NCBI RefSeq assembly: GCF_000612445.1 | Contig: NZ_BALC01000001.1 | Span: 587,419 to 651,418, forward strand | Length of the DNA: 64,000 nt | Source of the DNA: Liquorilactobacillus sucicola DSM 21376 = JCM 15457 | GTDB taxonomy: Bacteria > Bacillota > Bacilli > Lactobacillales > Lactobacillaceae | Reading direction: 5' to 3' | Shown here: in pieces, positions 26,701-37,261 of the stretch | Numbering within the stretch: the first letter of the stretch is position 1 | Layout of the letters: each line of letters starts with the position of its first letter | Notes under the pieces: model-generated | What the model saw: only the letters and a program-made list of their open reading frames with translations | What the model was told of the DNA's origin: nothing | Database searches by the model: none | Program-made: the position numbers and the translations under genes

Positions 26701-28488
26701 ATTGTCACTCCAATCTTCTAAAATGGAGATATGCTGATTAGCATTTTTGTCATTCTTATTGACCTTATATGCGTCCTTAAAATAACTTGCTGCAATTTGC
26801 AATAAGTCTGCATCTACATTATCAACAGCATCTACGCGGATACTGTCAAAATTTCCGTTCGCATCATGGTTTACTATTGAGCCAAAGTTCAATAAATAAT
26901 ACATCCAATTCAACTGTTCAGCTTGAACAACAGGATTTGAATTATCAACATCATTGGCTAAAAGAAATTCATACCCGCCTAAACTAGAATCAATTGTGTA
27001 AGATGGATACCCTAATTGGTTAGTTGGAGTGCGATTGAGTAACCGATAATCTGAATTGGCGCTAGGAGTTAAATCGCTACTATTGTAAAGCAGCGCGCCG
27101 CCTTGGAGATGATCCTTACTATTACCGCTTGTTTCAGATTCACTTGCAATGCTCCAATTAGGTTGTGTTTTAACAAAATTCGTAATAAGATCTTGAAGCC
27201 ATTCTGTATTTCCAGTTTGGCTGATTTTTTTCTCAATATTTGCCTGAACTCGTTGAGCTGAGTTATTTAAATTGATTTGTGCGTCATCAACTGTATAGTT
27301 TTTGCCATCGCCCAAATTTTGCTGCTGCATAAAATTAAGATAGTTGACCTGCGTTCTTTTATCAGGCCACCAGTTCATTAGAAGCGGCCGATAATCAGTT
27401 GCAGACGACTTTTTCCAGTAAACACCATCTTGCAAAATTTTTTTTGGTCGATACCAGCTATTTGCTGTGAGATACCCATCAGTTGTTTTAAAGCTTTTAT
27501 TTGTAGTATTGTATGCTGCATTATTTCCAGTATAGGCATCATCCAAACTTGACAAGCCTTCCTTGTATAGCTTAGAAGTGTTTGTTAGTTCCCCCGTATC
27601 TTTAGCAAAGTACAGAATGTGTCCGTCAAGTTCAATGGCAAAATTTTTCTTGATTTGACCATTATCATCGACATAATAATTTTTAGCGTTAATCATTTTG
27701 ATATTTTTTGAATTTGCGATAATTTCGTCCAGATTATCAGCTGCGCTACCCTGATTCTTATCAGTCTCGTTTTGGTCGCTGTTTTTGGGAGCATCTGCTA
27801 GACCATCTTTTTGAGTATCCTTTGTAAAATTATCTTGCTGAGCACTTTGCTGACCATTATTTTGATCTTCTGGATCCGATTGCTGATTATTAGCAGACCG
27901 TGAATTCTTTTGATCGTCAGTTTGCCTATCACTTGAATTGTTTGTGCTAGTTTGATCATCATTTTGATCTGTTGTTTTCGTCTGTTGCTCATTAACAGGC
28001 CGTGAAGCCGACCGATCATCATTTGGGGCTACTAAATTTGGCTGTTTTTTACTAGTGGTTTTCGCTCCATTTTTATTTTCTACCAAGTCACCATGTTGAT
28101 TGCTTTGACCATTACCTTTATCATTGTCTAAATTTGACTGCTGCTCATTCACAACTGTTGTGTTTGCTTGGTCGCTATCCTCTTTCTGCTGCTTTTGTTG
28201 CCCACTATCCTTTTCAGCTATTTTTGCTTGTTGCTCATTGACAACTGTCGTAGCAGTTTGACCCTGATTTTTAGCGGAAACGACTTTTTGCTGAGTAGTA
28301 TCTAAAACCGCATTTGGTGAGGAACTATGTAAATTATTTTTTCCAGCTTGAACGTCCGGGATCGTATCGGCACTTACTGCTGAGGTAATCGTCGCAACCC
28401 CTAATGCTAATGAAAAAACTGTTATTGCGGCAAAGACCCATTTTTGGCCTTTCTTATACATCTTGTAGTGTAACTTATTATTCACCAT
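23737..28488 (-). CDS. Dextransucrase (GH70 glucansucrase), KxYKxGKxW signal
   Basis: The ~1583-residue secreted enzyme polymerises the glucose of sucrose into alpha-glucan. It begins with a KxYKxGKxW-type signal ([12 protein letters not shown]) and a ~200-residue Gln/Asn/Asp-rich region with repeated VNEQQ units. The GH70 core follows in the family's circularly permuted order: [13 protein letters not shown] with the nucleophile Asp (~552), SILEDWS with the acid/base Glu (~589), [11 protein letters not shown] (~668) and ADWVPDQIY (~1046). SEVQ after the third carboxylate is typical of alpha-1,6-forming dextransucrases. The C-terminus has 65-residue glucan-binding repeats. GGAGAG lies seven bases before the chosen ATG. 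Confidence 0.95.
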   Translation of the reverse strand: MVNNKLHYKMYKKGQKWVFAAITVFSLALGVATITSAVSADTIPDVQAGKNNLHSSSPNAVLDTTQQKVVSAKNQGQTATTVVNEQQAKIAEKDSGQQKQQKEDSDQANTTVVNEQQSNLDNDKGNGQSNQHGDLVENKNGAKTTSKKQPNLVAPNDDRSASRPVNEQQTKTTDQNDDQTSTNNSSDRQTDDQKNSRSANNQQSDPEDQNNGQQSAQQDNFTKDTQKDGLADAPKNSDQNETDKNQGSAADNLDEIIANSKNIKMINAKNYYVDDNGQIKKNFAIELDGHILYFAKDTGELTNTSKLYKEGLSSLDDAYTGNNAAYNTTNKSFKTTDGYLTANSWYRPKKILQDGVYWKKSSATDYRPLLMNWWPDKRTQVNYLNFMQQQNLGDGKNYTVDDAQINLNNSAQRVQANIEKKISQTGNTEWLQDLITNFVKTQPNWSIASESETSGNSKDHLQGGALLYNSSDLTPSANSDYRLLNRTPTNQLGYPSYTIDSSLGGYEFLLANDVDNSNPVVQAEQLNWMYYLLNFGSIVNHDANGNFDSIRVDAVDNVDADLLQIAASYFKDAYKVNKNDKNANQHISILEDWSDNDAQYVKDQGADQATMDNKFRLSLKYALTMPYTDANENRRSGLEPLISNSLVNRASDETENEAIPNYSFVRAHDSEVQTVIAEIIKQRIDPSSDGLTFTMDQLRQAFTIYNADQLKTNKEFTQYNIPSTYALLLTNKDTIPRVYYGDMYTDDGQYMAKKSPYYSAIETLLRARKKYVAGGQNMKISYVTGAPEMAANTYHGVLTSVRYGKGALTSNDKGDAETRTQGIAVIESNEPNLRLSASDRIVINMGKAHANQAYRPLVLTTAAGLSTYQTDAAAPVSYIRYTNGEGQLIFDSAEIVGQSNPQVSGFLAAWVPVGASDEQDARTPSSTSATVDGKTLHSNAALDSQVMYEGFSNFQAFPTTADEYANVKIAQNAAQFKEWGVTYFELPPQYRSSTDNTFLDSIIQNGYAFTDRYDLGFETPTKYGTADQLIAAIKALHMQDMKVIADWVPDQIYNLPGDEVVTASRVNNFGEQNKDSVINKTLYVAKTVGGGKYQARYGGAFLKRIKKRYPDLFTFKQLSTGVPIDGSKRITQWSAKYFNGSNIQGRGAFYVLKDSGSNKYFKINGKDTFLPKQLLNLPAKTGFASDGIGMTYYSTSGYQAKKTFIEDVKSNWYYFDENGHMQYGLQNIDGSFYYFLPNGVELQNAFFEDEKNNMYYFGTQGKAYVNDYFMNADEKWQYFDQNGIMARGLVKVNFKGRTATQFFDDDGYQLKGQAIRDQAGNLRYFASDSGDMETDTFAEVAPNMWVYLGAGGIAVTGAQTIKGQQLYFDDDGYQIKGQSVKDQAGNLHYYDADSGEMITNRFERIADNTWIYLDTTGSAVTGAQTINGQQLYFDVNGIQVKGQSVKDQAGNLRYYDADSGEMITNRFERIADNTWIYLDTTGSTVTGVQTINGQQLYFDDNGFQVKGQVVRDGNGILHYYDADSGEMLTNRFVQLSSGNWIYIDNAGSVVTDLQMLKEQTIVDSNSKSKKYYNGENDRFVESI
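23930..24540 (-). repeat. Tandem ~195-bp repeats encoding glucan-binding units
   Basis: About three units of 65 codons ([20 protein letters not shown] and relatives) follow each other. Stretches of ~90 bases at 24041-24130 and 24236-24325 are almost identical with a 195-base period. Such near-identity suggests recent duplication and could change copy number by recombination. Confidence 0.8.
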
Positions 28489-29210
28489 ATCAATTCTCTC
28501 CAAACTAATAAAAATAAATTTTCAAAATTCTAAATTCAATAACTATCACACGCTTTACTTCTCTTAAAAACAGTATTTATAAAAAGTCATCGCACCCTTC
28601 CCGCTAACCATATTTCCGGCTTAATGACCTATTAGCACTTTTTATTTAGCTTTAGAATATTTTATTATTCTTTTTGTTTATTATTGTCTGATATATCTAC
28701 AAAAAGAATAATAAAAGAAACTCAGCATTAAAAATATTAACATATTTTTTATGAGTTATTTTTTAAATTAAAATTAATTAATTTTAAAAAAATTTAAAAG
28801 CGTAAATCATCTTGCAATATATATATAATTCAATCTACTGTGTCTAAAATAATTTTTTTATATTTCTGGTTGACAAAGCTTTTTTTAATCAATATTCTTT
28901 CTATAAGAAACATTTTTCTTTTATTGTTTGCATAACATTTTTATTTATCTCGAATTGATATCGGTTGCACTACTGATTTCAAAATAAGAATTACTCAGCA
29001 GAGTATTACTCTAAAAAAGACGATATTAGAGAGCTCCCCTTCAAAAAAAGTCTATATATATTGATGTTTATTATTTTCGAATATTAAATTAGACTAATTC
29101 TTTTTTAATTATTTTATAATTTATATTTTATTTTTATCATTTAAAATTGCTGAATACTTACTTTTTATAGAAAATCAGTTGGAAATATGGCAAGTATTTT
29201 CTTAAAATAG
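28489..29210. other. Very AT-rich region upstream of dextransucrase
   Basis: About 720 bases hold no credible gene. Composition is extremely AT-rich between 28680 and 29160. This region must contain the dextransucrase promoter, but I could not single out one -35/-10 pair among several candidates. Confidence 0.5.
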
Positions 29211-29260
29211 CCAAAAACCCCCTTAAGTTGAGATTAATTTCAACTTAAGGGGGTTTTTGG
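29211..29260. terminator. Strong bidirectional terminator
   Basis: A perfect ~21-bp stem (CCAAAAACCCCCTTAAGTTGA with its complement) around a seven-base loop, with A and T tracts in the arms. It ends the alcohol dehydrogenase transcript and separates it from the dextransucrase region. Confidence 0.85.
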
Positions 29261-29341
29261 AAATTTATACCTATTTTTAAAGCAAATCAGTATAGATTGC
29301 AGCAACATCATCTTCTGTTAATTCGATAGGTGAATTAACCA

Positions 29342-30394
29342 TCAACGCTGCTGGTTGGCAATAACCGACTTGGCAAATCTTTTGCACATTTTCTCATCCA
29401 TTCCGATTTGACGCAATCGTTGATTAGGCAGAATAAGGTCAACAATACTCTCCAACCGTGACCACACCTGCTCAGGATGGACGGATAACTCACTTGCTAA
29501 AATCGTTTCTAGCTCGCTTAAATCGGCACCCAATTCTTGGTATTTTCTGAAAGTTCCACTGAATACAAGATAATTAGATTGACCATGTGCAATATGAAAC
29601 TCTGCACCAATGGGGTAAGCAAGTGCATGAACCGGTCCGCATCCAGCATTACCAAAAGCTATTCCTGCCTGAGTACTTGCCTCAAGAAACTCCTGCAAAT
29701 CTTTTCCTTTTGGTGTTTGACCTGTAGTTTGCTCAAAAATCATCTTGCGGTAACCACGTAAAAAAGTGGTCATCGCGCTTAAAGAAAAGCTTTTACTGAA
29801 TGATGTTGCTTTCGGAGATATATAGGATTCAATTGAATGAACCAATGCATCTATTGAACTCGTTGCAAAAACCTTATATGGCATTGTCGTCGCTAGTTGG
29901 CCGATTAAGTACACCTGATCTGCATACATTTGATCATAGGCCAAACCAATTTTAGTTTTCTTAGAAACAAAATTAAAGACAGCAACATTGGTGACTTCGC
30001 TTCCTGTACCTGTTGTTGTCGGAACAATGATTAATTCACGCTTTTTCGGAAGTTCTTTCCCTTTTTCAACGAGTTCTTTAAGCGTTAGGCCTTCACCGTA
30101 AACTGAAAGTTTAGCATTATCAATCACAGAGCCGCCACCAATTGCGATAACTCGTTTGTAATGTTTTTCGCCAAGTTTATTTAAAATTTTATCAGCTGCG
30201 ACATCGGTTGGTTCTCCCTTTAAGTAATCCTCTAAAAAAATAGTATCTATTGGAATTGAATCTACGGATAAATGTGGTTCAATGATATAGCGGTTTGTCA
30301 ATATTACATCATTGACCCCAACATCAACAGTATTGAATAAATCCTGTAAGTTGGCACTTGAATGAACAACTGGCTTAACTAGAAAAGATGACAT
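29342..30394 (-). CDS. Iron-containing alcohol dehydrogenase (4-hydroxybutyrate dehydrogenase-like), frameshifted tail
   Basis: The 350-residue protein belongs to the group III Fe-dependent dehydrogenases. It shows the NAD loop GGGSVIDNAK, PTTTGTGSEVTN, and the metal ligands in SSIDALVHSIES, GPVHALAYPIG and EFHIAHGQSN. It is closest in pattern to 4-hydroxybutyrate dehydrogenases. The frame ends at QQR, but one base later another frame encodes MVNSPIELTEDDVAAIY to a stop at 29277, matching the family's usual C-terminus. A missing base near 29343 therefore removes about 20 residues. The catalytic core is unaffected. Confidence 0.8.
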   Translation of the reverse strand: MSSFLVKPVVHSSANLQDLFNTVDVGVNDVILTNRYIIEPHLSVDSIPIDTIFLEDYLKGEPTDVAADKILNKLGEKHYKRVIAIGGGSVIDNAKLSVYGEGLTLKELVEKGKELPKKRELIIVPTTTGTGSEVTNVAVFNFVSKKTKIGLAYDQMYADQVYLIGQLATTMPYKVFATSSIDALVHSIESYISPKATSFSKSFSLSAMTTFLRGYRKMIFEQTTGQTPKGKDLQEFLEASTQAGIAFGNAGCGPVHALAYPIGAEFHIAHGQSNYLVFSGTFRKYQELGADLSELETILASELSVHPEQVWSRLESIVDLILPNQRLRQIGMDEKMCKRFAKSVIANQQR

Positions 30395-30552
30395 TCTAAC
30401 ACCCCATTATTTATTTTGAACAATCTATTTGAAGGACTGTTCTTTAAGATAATACTAGTCAAAAATAATACATTTAGCAATAAAAAATACATACTCTTTC
30501 ACAAGGCGTTTCTTACCTCAACAAAAAATATGCACTCTTTTTTACTAAATTT

Positions 30553-31770
30553 TTAAAGAACCGCTCCGACCTCAGTTGCAGCGATTGCCTCTCGAATACT
30601 CATAGCCAATCTTGTAATTCCTACCTTAATCTGTGCTTCATTTACACCTGAGAAATTCAAACGCATTCCGTTTTCGTGATCTCTGTGCGCATAAAACACT
30701 TTTCCTGGAACAAAACTGATTTTGTCTTTTGGAATACATATTTCACGCAATAATGTTTGTGCATTCACCACCTTAGGCAGAGTCAGCCAAATGAAGAACC
30801 CTCCCTCCGGACGTGTGTAATGAACATCAGTCGGCATTGTGTTATCAAGAACATCAAGCATAACATCCAAACGCTTACGATATGTTGGCAGCATACTTGA
30901 AATGTGTCTGTCCAAATCACTGTTCTCTAGATATTGATTTAGAGCCGCCAGCATAATTCCTGATGTCTCCAAGTCACTGCTCGTCTTTAGCGTGCGCAAG
31001 TGAGCAATTACTTCTTCGTCAGCAGCAACCCAGCCAATGCGTAGTCCCGGCATTAAAATTTTAGAGAAACTGCTCACAAAAAGAACATGTCCATGCTTAT
31101 CAAAAGACTTGATGGCAGGCAGTTTTTCGCCCTTATATCGCAAATCACGATATGGTGTGTCTTCAAGAATAAAGAAATCATACTTTTCTGCTAATTCAAC
31201 CAATTTTTTTCGCTTAGTTAATGACATTGTCACACCTGTTGGATTGTGGAAATCAGGAACGGTATATAAGAGTTTGATGTCTGAATGGTTCTGAAGTACT
31301 GTCTCTAATTCCTCTAGATTTAAACCATCATCATCCATCGCAACATCATAATAACACGGATCATACTGATCAAAAGCTGATAACGCGCCAACATAAGTCG
31401 GAGCTTCAACCACAATTTTATCTCCAGCGTCCAGTAGAAGCTTGCCAATTAAATCTAAAGCTTGCTGACCACCTTGCGTTATTAAGATGTTATTTGCAGC
31501 CGCTTTGATTTTAGCTGTTTTAGCAGCCCATTGTGCCAACCGACTTCGTAATTGTGTAAATCCGCTGACTGTTTGATACTCAAAGATTTGACTGCCATAC
31601 TTGTCGATGGCGTCATTAAGTGCCACCTTGATTTGAGCTGTCGGAAAAAGATCAGCATTAGGATTACCGGCGGAAAACTTGATCCCATCTTTCCCTAAAC
31701 TGCCGCCAAACATTTCAGCCAAACGATCTTCTGAACCGATCACAACCCGATCTGCAAATACATCGCTCAT
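30553..31770 (-). CDS. PLP-dependent aminotransferase (class I/II, 2-aminoadipate type)
   Basis: The 405-residue fold-type I aminotransferase has ITQGGQQALDLIGKLLLDAGD, PDFHNPTGVTMS, the PLP lysine in SSFSKILMPGLRIGW (near residue 240) and a final arginine-containing MRLNFSG segment. It resembles the LysN/2-aminoadipate and MocR-type aminotransferase family but has no DNA-binding domain. AAGGAGG lies nine bases before the ATG, which trims 19 in-frame codons. It precedes the Fe-dehydrogenase on the same strand by about 160 bases, so a transamination-reduction pair is possible. Confidence 0.82.
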   Translation of the reverse strand: MSDVFADRVVIGSEDRLAEMFGGSLGKDGIKFSAGNPNADLFPTAQIKVALNDAIDKYGSQIFEYQTVSGFTQLRSRLAQWAAKTAKIKAAANNILITQGGQQALDLIGKLLLDAGDKIVVEAPTYVGALSAFDQYDPCYYDVAMDDDGLNLEELETVLQNHSDIKLLYTVPDFHNPTGVTMSLTKRKKLVELAEKYDFFILEDTPYRDLRYKGEKLPAIKSFDKHGHVLFVSSFSKILMPGLRIGWVAADEEVIAHLRTLKTSSDLETSGIMLAALNQYLENSDLDRHISSMLPTYRKRLDVMLDVLDNTMPTDVHYTRPEGGFFIWLTLPKVVNAQTLLREICIPKDKISFVPGKVFYAHRDHENGMRLNFSGVNEAQIKVGITRLAMSIREAIAATEVGAVL

Positions 31771-31904
31771 ATCTACCGTCCTCCTTAAAGTTCGTTTTCT
31801 ATATTTGATATTGTTAGTATATCCCACTTTTAATGATAAATAAAATTCAACTTTTTCATTAAAACATGAATTATGTTCATCTATAATTAAAAAGTGTCTT
31901 CAAT

Positions 31905-32036
31905 AATCTCTCATGCTCTAGGATAGTAAGTGCTATAAATCAGTAAAATTTGATCTAGGCAATATTCTCACACGACAAAAAGCAAGAAGGAGCTAGGTTA
32001 AAAATTAACTTTTAACCTAGCTCCATCTTGCTTTTA
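31905..32036. repeat. Intergenic hairpin-ended repeat, copy E with perfect terminator stem
   Basis: The right end (31981-32036) is a long stem in which GGAGCTAGGTTAAAA pairs with TTTTAACCTAGCTCC, extended by AGCAAGA/TCTTGCT and ending in T4. It acts as a terminator downstream of the MMPL gene. The left part is a degraded copy of the ~200-bp element. Confidence 0.7.
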
Positions 32037-32161
32037 AGTTCTATGCTTGCTGCATTACATATTTCACTAACCTGTTTTTTACAATTAAGCATGCGATTTT
32101 TGACTATGTTTTTTCTCCATAGTTAGCATTCAAGCTTAGTAACTATCGGCCCGCCCTGTAC

Positions 32162-35100
32162 TTATTTTTGCTTTTCATTTGCTTCCTGTTTTTCTTCCAT
32201 TCGATCAGTTAACGGATATGTTAATCTTATCAGACTTGGAATAACTACTGGAATTGCGAAAACTAAAATCATTAGCCCAATAATTACAACTAGCGCCACC
32301 TGAATCAGTGTTAATACACCAGAAGGAATCAAAGCAGCAAATGTACCGCTCAAAATTAGTGCGGCTGAGAGAACGACAGAACCGATGACAGCAGAAGCTC
32401 GAATAATTCTCGTGCTTGGAGTTGCAGTTGCATTATCAAACTCACGATACTTCATCATTAAGAAGATACTGTAATCGACCCCTAACGCAATCAACATGAT
32501 AAAACCAAAGAACGGTGTGTTCCACGTAAGCATATCCTGTCCTAAGAAGATATGACTCAATAAGCGCGTAATACTTAGTGACATAATATATGCCAACAGT
32601 AATGTTCCTAAAATATAGAATGGTTGCAGAACTGAACGCGTAATAATCATCAAAGCAAGTAATATACCAATCAACATAATTGAAGCAGTCCGCACAAAAT
32701 CATTTGATGCAATTTTTTGAATATCGTTGATCAATGATGTTTCCCCGCCTGCCGCAACAGTTGCATTAGATAAAGACGTCCCCTTAAGCGACTTTTGAGC
32801 CTGTGTTTGGATTTCCGTAATTTTTTTCATTGCTTTTTTAGAACTTGGATTTTCATTCAAAACAATGGTGATTGAGGCTGCATGTTTGTCCTCAGACATA
32901 TATGCTTTCACTGCCTCATTGTAAGTCTTACCTTTCAAAACCTTATCTGGAACATAATAGGTATTGGCAGCATCAGAATCTTTAAGATCTTTTAAATAGC
33001 CATTAGCCGTTCCAACACCCTTGTTGATTGTTTTTGTCCCAGCGCTTGCTGATTTCAAACCATTTTGCAAAGCGTTCATTTGTGGAACAAGCCCTTGCAA
33101 TGAATTATACATTGCTTGCTGCCCATTATTGACAGTTCCCAGTCCTGAAGTTAACTCGCTCTGTTTGCTTGCTAACTCCTTGTTTCCAGCGGCAACTTGT
33201 CCTGCACCATTGGTTAGTTTGGAAGAATTAGCGGCTAGCTTGCCGGTACCAGCGTTTAATGCTCCAATTGCTCCTGTCAACTGCGGTACTTGGCCCTGAA
33301 GTGTTGTCATCCCTGTCGCTAATTGACCTGAACCATCATTTAAACGGCTGATTCCATTAACAAGTGCAGGTGTTTTAGAACTCAGCTGGCTAACTCCACT
33401 GTTTAAAGTAGATGCACCATTATTTAGCTTATTAGCACCCGTTGCTGCACTGGCAACGCCATTCGTATATTCATTCAACTTGTTCTTCATCTCATCGGTA
33501 CCAGCACTTAACTGACTGAGACCTGATGAAACTTGCTGCGATCCATTCAGCAAGCCAACTTGACTCGATGTTCCAGCCAATGCTGTTTGAATCTGCTGCA
33601 TTCCAGAAACAGCCTGATTAAGCTTATCCAAGGCTTGTATTGAGGCATTGTTAGCCTTAATTGAATTAGAAGCTAATGTGCCAAGGCCTGAGAGCTTATT
33701 CATTTGCGAGCTCAAGGATTTCAACTGATTTAATTCAGTATTCAAGCTCTCCCCAGTCGCTGAGAGAGAAGCCAAGTCAGTCTGCAATTTTTTCGCACTG
33801 TTAGTTGCATTACCGAGATTGTCCTGTGCTGTTTTTTTCTGTTGAGCCATTTTTTGTGAAACTACTGAATTTAGTACTGCTTTCAATGCTGCTGTTTGTT
33901 GTTCGTTTAGCGCTTGGCCCCCACTATTTTGTGAGTTTTGGTTGACAGCCTGAACGATTCCTTCGATATCTGCTGCCGTTAGTCCAGCAGATGTTGAAGA
34001 AGAATTCAGCAAACCTTGAAGTTCCTGCTGGAGTGCTGCTGCATCATTTTTTACTGTATCGCTCGAAGCAGCTAAAGCTTGGGTTGTTGTTTGAAACTTA
34101 TTGATATCCGGCTGCTGAGTTGTGCCTGAGCTCCGTTCTAGCTCAGCCATAGCGCTATTTAATTGCTGCAAGCTTGACTTCAATTGCTCAACCTGTCCGG
34201 TATTGCCTGAGGCAGCAGCTGAGCTGACTTTATTTTCAAGCTTTTGCAGACCATCTGATACTTGTGACGAACCTTGTTGCAATTTTGCGACACTCGCATT
34301 TAACGTACTAGTACCAGCCAATACTTGTTCTTTTTTGCTATCTAATGTGTTGAGCCCGCTAGAAAGCGACTGTGTACCTGCAAATAAAGAACCAGTTCCA
34401 TTTGCTAATTGACCAACACCGGCACTCAACTGTCCGGTTTGACTATTCAACTGGCCTAAACCGCTGCTTAAAGATGTAGCACCATTAGCTAATTTGTTGA
34501 CACCATTCGTCAGTGCACCAGTTTTACCATTCAACTGGTTTAAACCATTGTTGACAGTAAATACACCGTTCGCGTAGGTAGCCACTCCTTGTTGAAGTGT
34601 TGTCGCCCCATTGGCCAATTGACCGGCTCCGTTTCCTAATTGTTGGCTTCCATTTTGCAATTTACTTGTTCCATCAGCCAATTTTTTAGCTCCATCTACA
34701 CCTTGTTGGACATTTGCATTGCCCAACTTGCCATCGGCACTATCAAGCCCATTACTGATCTTGCCAAGTCCTTTACGTGCCGATTGCATCCCACCAGTGA
34801 CCGATTTCAATTGTTTATTCACATATAAATCATTGATTGGTGAACCGCCCGGCTGTGTGACCGAGGCTACTGTTTTAACACCATCAATTTTTTGCAGACG
34901 TTTAGTCAGAGCATCTATCTCCTTCAGATCCTTCTCATTATTCAATGGATGATCACTTTTAAGATAAAGAGTTGATGGCTCAGCTGTTCCCTTTGAAAAA
35001 TGATTTTGCACAACTTTGAAGCCCTTCTTAGCAGGGATCGTATCGTTTAATTCTGCAAGAGTGTCATAGTTCAACTCATTATTGTAGACCAGTAGAAATG

Positions 35101-36226
35101 GCAAAGATACTCCCAGTACAATTGCCAAGTAAACTAATGGCAATCGGACAGCTCTAGTTGCTAGTCCGTGCCACATCTTACTACTGCTGCCACCGTTAAA
35201 CGTTTTTACTGGCCAAAATAAACGTGATCCCAGCATTGCCATGAAGAATGGATTCAATGTCAGTAATACTAAGAGTAAAACTGCAACGGCTACCGCGACA
35301 CCGACTGCCGAGCGATAAACAGAAAATTTTGCTAACCCCAGTGTGGCAAAGCCTATTAGAACTGAGGATCCACTGTAAAGGATCGTCCGGCCAGCCGTTT
35401 TTAATGCCTTTTGGGTTGCTTCAATTTTATCGCCACCCCGGCTGAGTTCTTCCTTAAATTGATCGAATAACAAAATATTATAATCTGTTCCAATTCCAAA
35501 AAGAACCACAACCATGAAAACTTGTGTGAAATTAGATAGTGGAAAATCAAACTTATCAACTAAGTTCATCACAATGCTCAACGAAATTATAAACGAAACA
35601 CCCACTGAAAGCAGCGAGACTAAAGGTGTGATTGGTGACTTGAATACAAGCATCAAAACAACGAAAATAAAAATCACTGTAATCAGTTCTGTTTTTTTAA
35701 TTCCAGTTTCTGTTTCCTGTGTGAAATCATCGTTCAGGATATCACTACCAGTCACATATGTTTTAACGCCGCTCGTTTTGGCAGCATTTGTGATATCTTT
35801 GTTCATCTCAGCAACTGTTTGTTTTTTCCCGACCATGAGCTGCAGCAACTGAGTCGACTTATCTTTTGAAACTAATTGCTTTCTTGCTGCTGCACTGTCA
35901 CTAGCAGCAGTCAGACTTTTAACATGGTACTTTTTCTTGTTGTTTTTAAACTTTTGAATGGTTTGGTCAATATCTGCTTTTTGTTTTGCAGTTAATGGAG
36001 CATTGCCATTATTAAAAACAACAATTACTTGCCTTGTTCCTCCTTGATTTCGCCCCCAGTCATCCTGAATAGTCTGAGCTATTTGACTCTTCGCAGTACT
36101 TGGTAATTTAGTTTGTCCCTTCTCACGAAGAAGACTGCCAACATTTGGAAGCATTACAACTGCTGCAATCATGACAACTAGCCAAATAATCGCCTGTACA
36201 ATAAAAACTCTTCTTTTTCCTCTCAC
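32162..36226 (-). CDS. MMPL/RND-family transporter with giant extracytoplasmic repeat domain
   Basis: The 1354-residue membrane protein has an N-terminal helix, an extracytoplasmic loop, a block of about six helices (residues ~170-370), a ~770-residue hydrophilic region, and a second helix block (~1150-1335). The long loop holds dozens of LxxGxxxLxxG units (such as LANGATTLQQG), as in YhgE/Pip-type proteins, and coiled-coil stretches. MMPL proteins export lipids, glycolipids or peptides. It is divergent from a TetR gene, which probably represses it. The loop is unusually long compared with typical ~700-1000-residue family members. Confidence 0.85.
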   Translation of the reverse strand: MRGKRRVFIVQAIIWLVVMIAAVVMLPNVGSLLREKGQTKLPSTAKSQIAQTIQDDWGRNQGGTRQVIVVFNNGNAPLTAKQKADIDQTIQKFKNNKKKYHVKSLTAASDSAAARKQLVSKDKSTQLLQLMVGKKQTVAEMNKDITNAAKTSGVKTYVTGSDILNDDFTQETETGIKKTELITVIFIFVVLMLVFKSPITPLVSLLSVGVSFIISLSIVMNLVDKFDFPLSNFTQVFMVVVLFGIGTDYNILLFDQFKEELSRGGDKIEATQKALKTAGRTILYSGSSVLIGFATLGLAKFSVYRSAVGVAVAVAVLLLVLLTLNPFFMAMLGSRLFWPVKTFNGGSSSKMWHGLATRAVRLPLVYLAIVLGVSLPFLLVYNNELNYDTLAELNDTIPAKKGFKVVQNHFSKGTAEPSTLYLKSDHPLNNEKDLKEIDALTKRLQKIDGVKTVASVTQPGGSPINDLYVNKQLKSVTGGMQSARKGLGKISNGLDSADGKLGNANVQQGVDGAKKLADGTSKLQNGSQQLGNGAGQLANGATTLQQGVATYANGVFTVNNGLNQLNGKTGALTNGVNKLANGATSLSSGLGQLNSQTGQLSAGVGQLANGTGSLFAGTQSLSSGLNTLDSKKEQVLAGTSTLNASVAKLQQGSSQVSDGLQKLENKVSSAAASGNTGQVEQLKSSLQQLNSAMAELERSSGTTQQPDINKFQTTTQALAASSDTVKNDAAALQQELQGLLNSSSTSAGLTAADIEGIVQAVNQNSQNSGGQALNEQQTAALKAVLNSVVSQKMAQQKKTAQDNLGNATNSAKKLQTDLASLSATGESLNTELNQLKSLSSQMNKLSGLGTLASNSIKANNASIQALDKLNQAVSGMQQIQTALAGTSSQVGLLNGSQQVSSGLSQLSAGTDEMKNKLNEYTNGVASAATGANKLNNGASTLNSGVSQLSSKTPALVNGISRLNDGSGQLATGMTTLQGQVPQLTGAIGALNAGTGKLAANSSKLTNGAGQVAAGNKELASKQSELTSGLGTVNNGQQAMYNSLQGLVPQMNALQNGLKSASAGTKTINKGVGTANGYLKDLKDSDAANTYYVPDKVLKGKTYNEAVKAYMSEDKHAASITIVLNENPSSKKAMKKITEIQTQAQKSLKGTSLSNATVAAGGETSLINDIQKIASNDFVRTASIMLIGILLALMIITRSVLQPFYILGTLLLAYIMSLSITRLLSHIFLGQDMLTWNTPFFGFIMLIALGVDYSIFLMMKYREFDNATATPSTRIIRASAVIGSVVLSAALILSGTFAALIPSGVLTLIQVALVVIIGLMILVFAIPVVIPSLIRLTYPLTDRMEEKQEANEKQK

Positions 36227-36292
36227 GCTCTACCCCTTCTTCACTAAATAATTAAAACTACATAGTGACATTTAATGTATAATGTGTTTAAA

Positions 36293-36358
36293 TAATAACA
36301 ACATGTTAGTTTAAATTAGTGTAAATTTCAATCATCAATTTTAATCAGATTGTTATTA
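36293..36358. promoter_or_regulatory. Inverted repeat in the mmpL/TetR divergent promoter region
   Basis: TAATAACAA (36293-36301) and TTGTTATTA (36350-36358) are perfect inverted copies in the region between the divergent genes. They may be half-sites or two separate sites for the TetR regulator. Confidence 0.4.
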
Positions 36359-36403
36359 AATAAACAGTTAAGCTGATATTATCTATTTAATGAGGTGCAA
36401 ATA

Positions 36404-36943
36404 ATGGTAGGGGTAAAAAATAACCGTCGTGCACAGATGACCAAACGAATAATTCAAGAAAGTCTGATCGAACTGCTGCACAGCAATGATAATTCATTAA
36501 ATGAAATTACAGTCACAGCAGTCTGTAAAGCGGCTGATGTTAATCGAGGAACTTTTTATGCACATTACAAAGATGTGCAAGACTGCATGCATGCAATGGA
36601 AAAAAGTGTAACTGATGAGCTTGCAGGTGCCATCACTTTTAACAAGCGCAAAAACTCATGGGAAATAGTTTTAACAGGAATTTTAGAAGTTGTTAAAGAA
36701 AATCATGCAGTCGCTGCATATATCCTAAGTAACGATCATGATTTTCTCACGCACTTTTTGTCTTCAATAAAAAGTAAGGTCCTTGAGCAAGACAAAAAAG
36801 CAAATCCCACTATTGGAATTTACGAGAGTCAATATATGTACGAATTTTATCTCAATGGAATCGTTGGTGTTATCCGTTATTGGTTAAAAACTGGAATGCG
36901 CGAGTCCCCAGAGGAACTTGGTAAGATCATCAATGATTGTTAA
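36404..36943 (+). CDS. TetR/AcrR-family transcriptional regulator
   Basis: The 179-residue protein has an N-terminal TetR helix-turn-helix (TVTAVCKAADVNRGTFYAHY) and a C-terminal ligand domain of the type often seen next to efflux genes. GAGGTG is correctly spaced from the ATG at 36404; an upstream GTG overlaps that site and is less likely. Its position divergent from the large MMPL gene indicates local repression relieved by a transported compound. Confidence 0.88.
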   Translation: MVGVKNNRRAQMTKRIIQESLIELLHSNDNSLNEITVTAVCKAADVNRGTFYAHYKDVQDCMHAMEKSVTDELAGAITFNKRKNSWEIVLTGILEVVKENHAVAAYILSNDHDFLTHFLSSIKSKVLEQDKKANPTIGIYESQYMYEFYLNGIVGVIRYWLKTGMRESPEELGKIINDC

Positions 36944-36949
36944 ACTTGA

Positions 36950-37125
36950 AAGCAACACCAAAAAAGCATTAAACGGTAAAGTTTGAGTACTAACGCGAAA
37001 GAACATAGCAAGTGCTGTGAGTAATTCAAGTTAAACGAAGAATTTTAACTTATGGAGCACATTCATACAAAATAAATAGAGGAGCTAGGTTAAAATATAA
37101 TTTTTGACCCTGCTTCTCTGTTTTT
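36950..37125. repeat. Intergenic hairpin-ended repeat, copy F
   Basis: The sequence shares GTTTGAGTACTAACGCGAAA, the ACTTATGGAGCACA segment and the GAGCTAGGTTAAAA right arm with copies A and B. The right stem is imperfect (37082-37122) but still followed by T residues. It lies between the convergent TetR gene and the dehydrogenase gene. Confidence 0.65.
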
Positions 37126-37261
37126 AGTCGAAGTATATTAATTTAATTAGTATCTCTCAAGGCAATCTTTTCTGCTTAATCGTAAAATTGCTTATAGTCA
37201 GACTAAGACTATCCTCATGATTGGCTTATTGCCGTACGCCACCATTTCTAAAGCTACTAAG

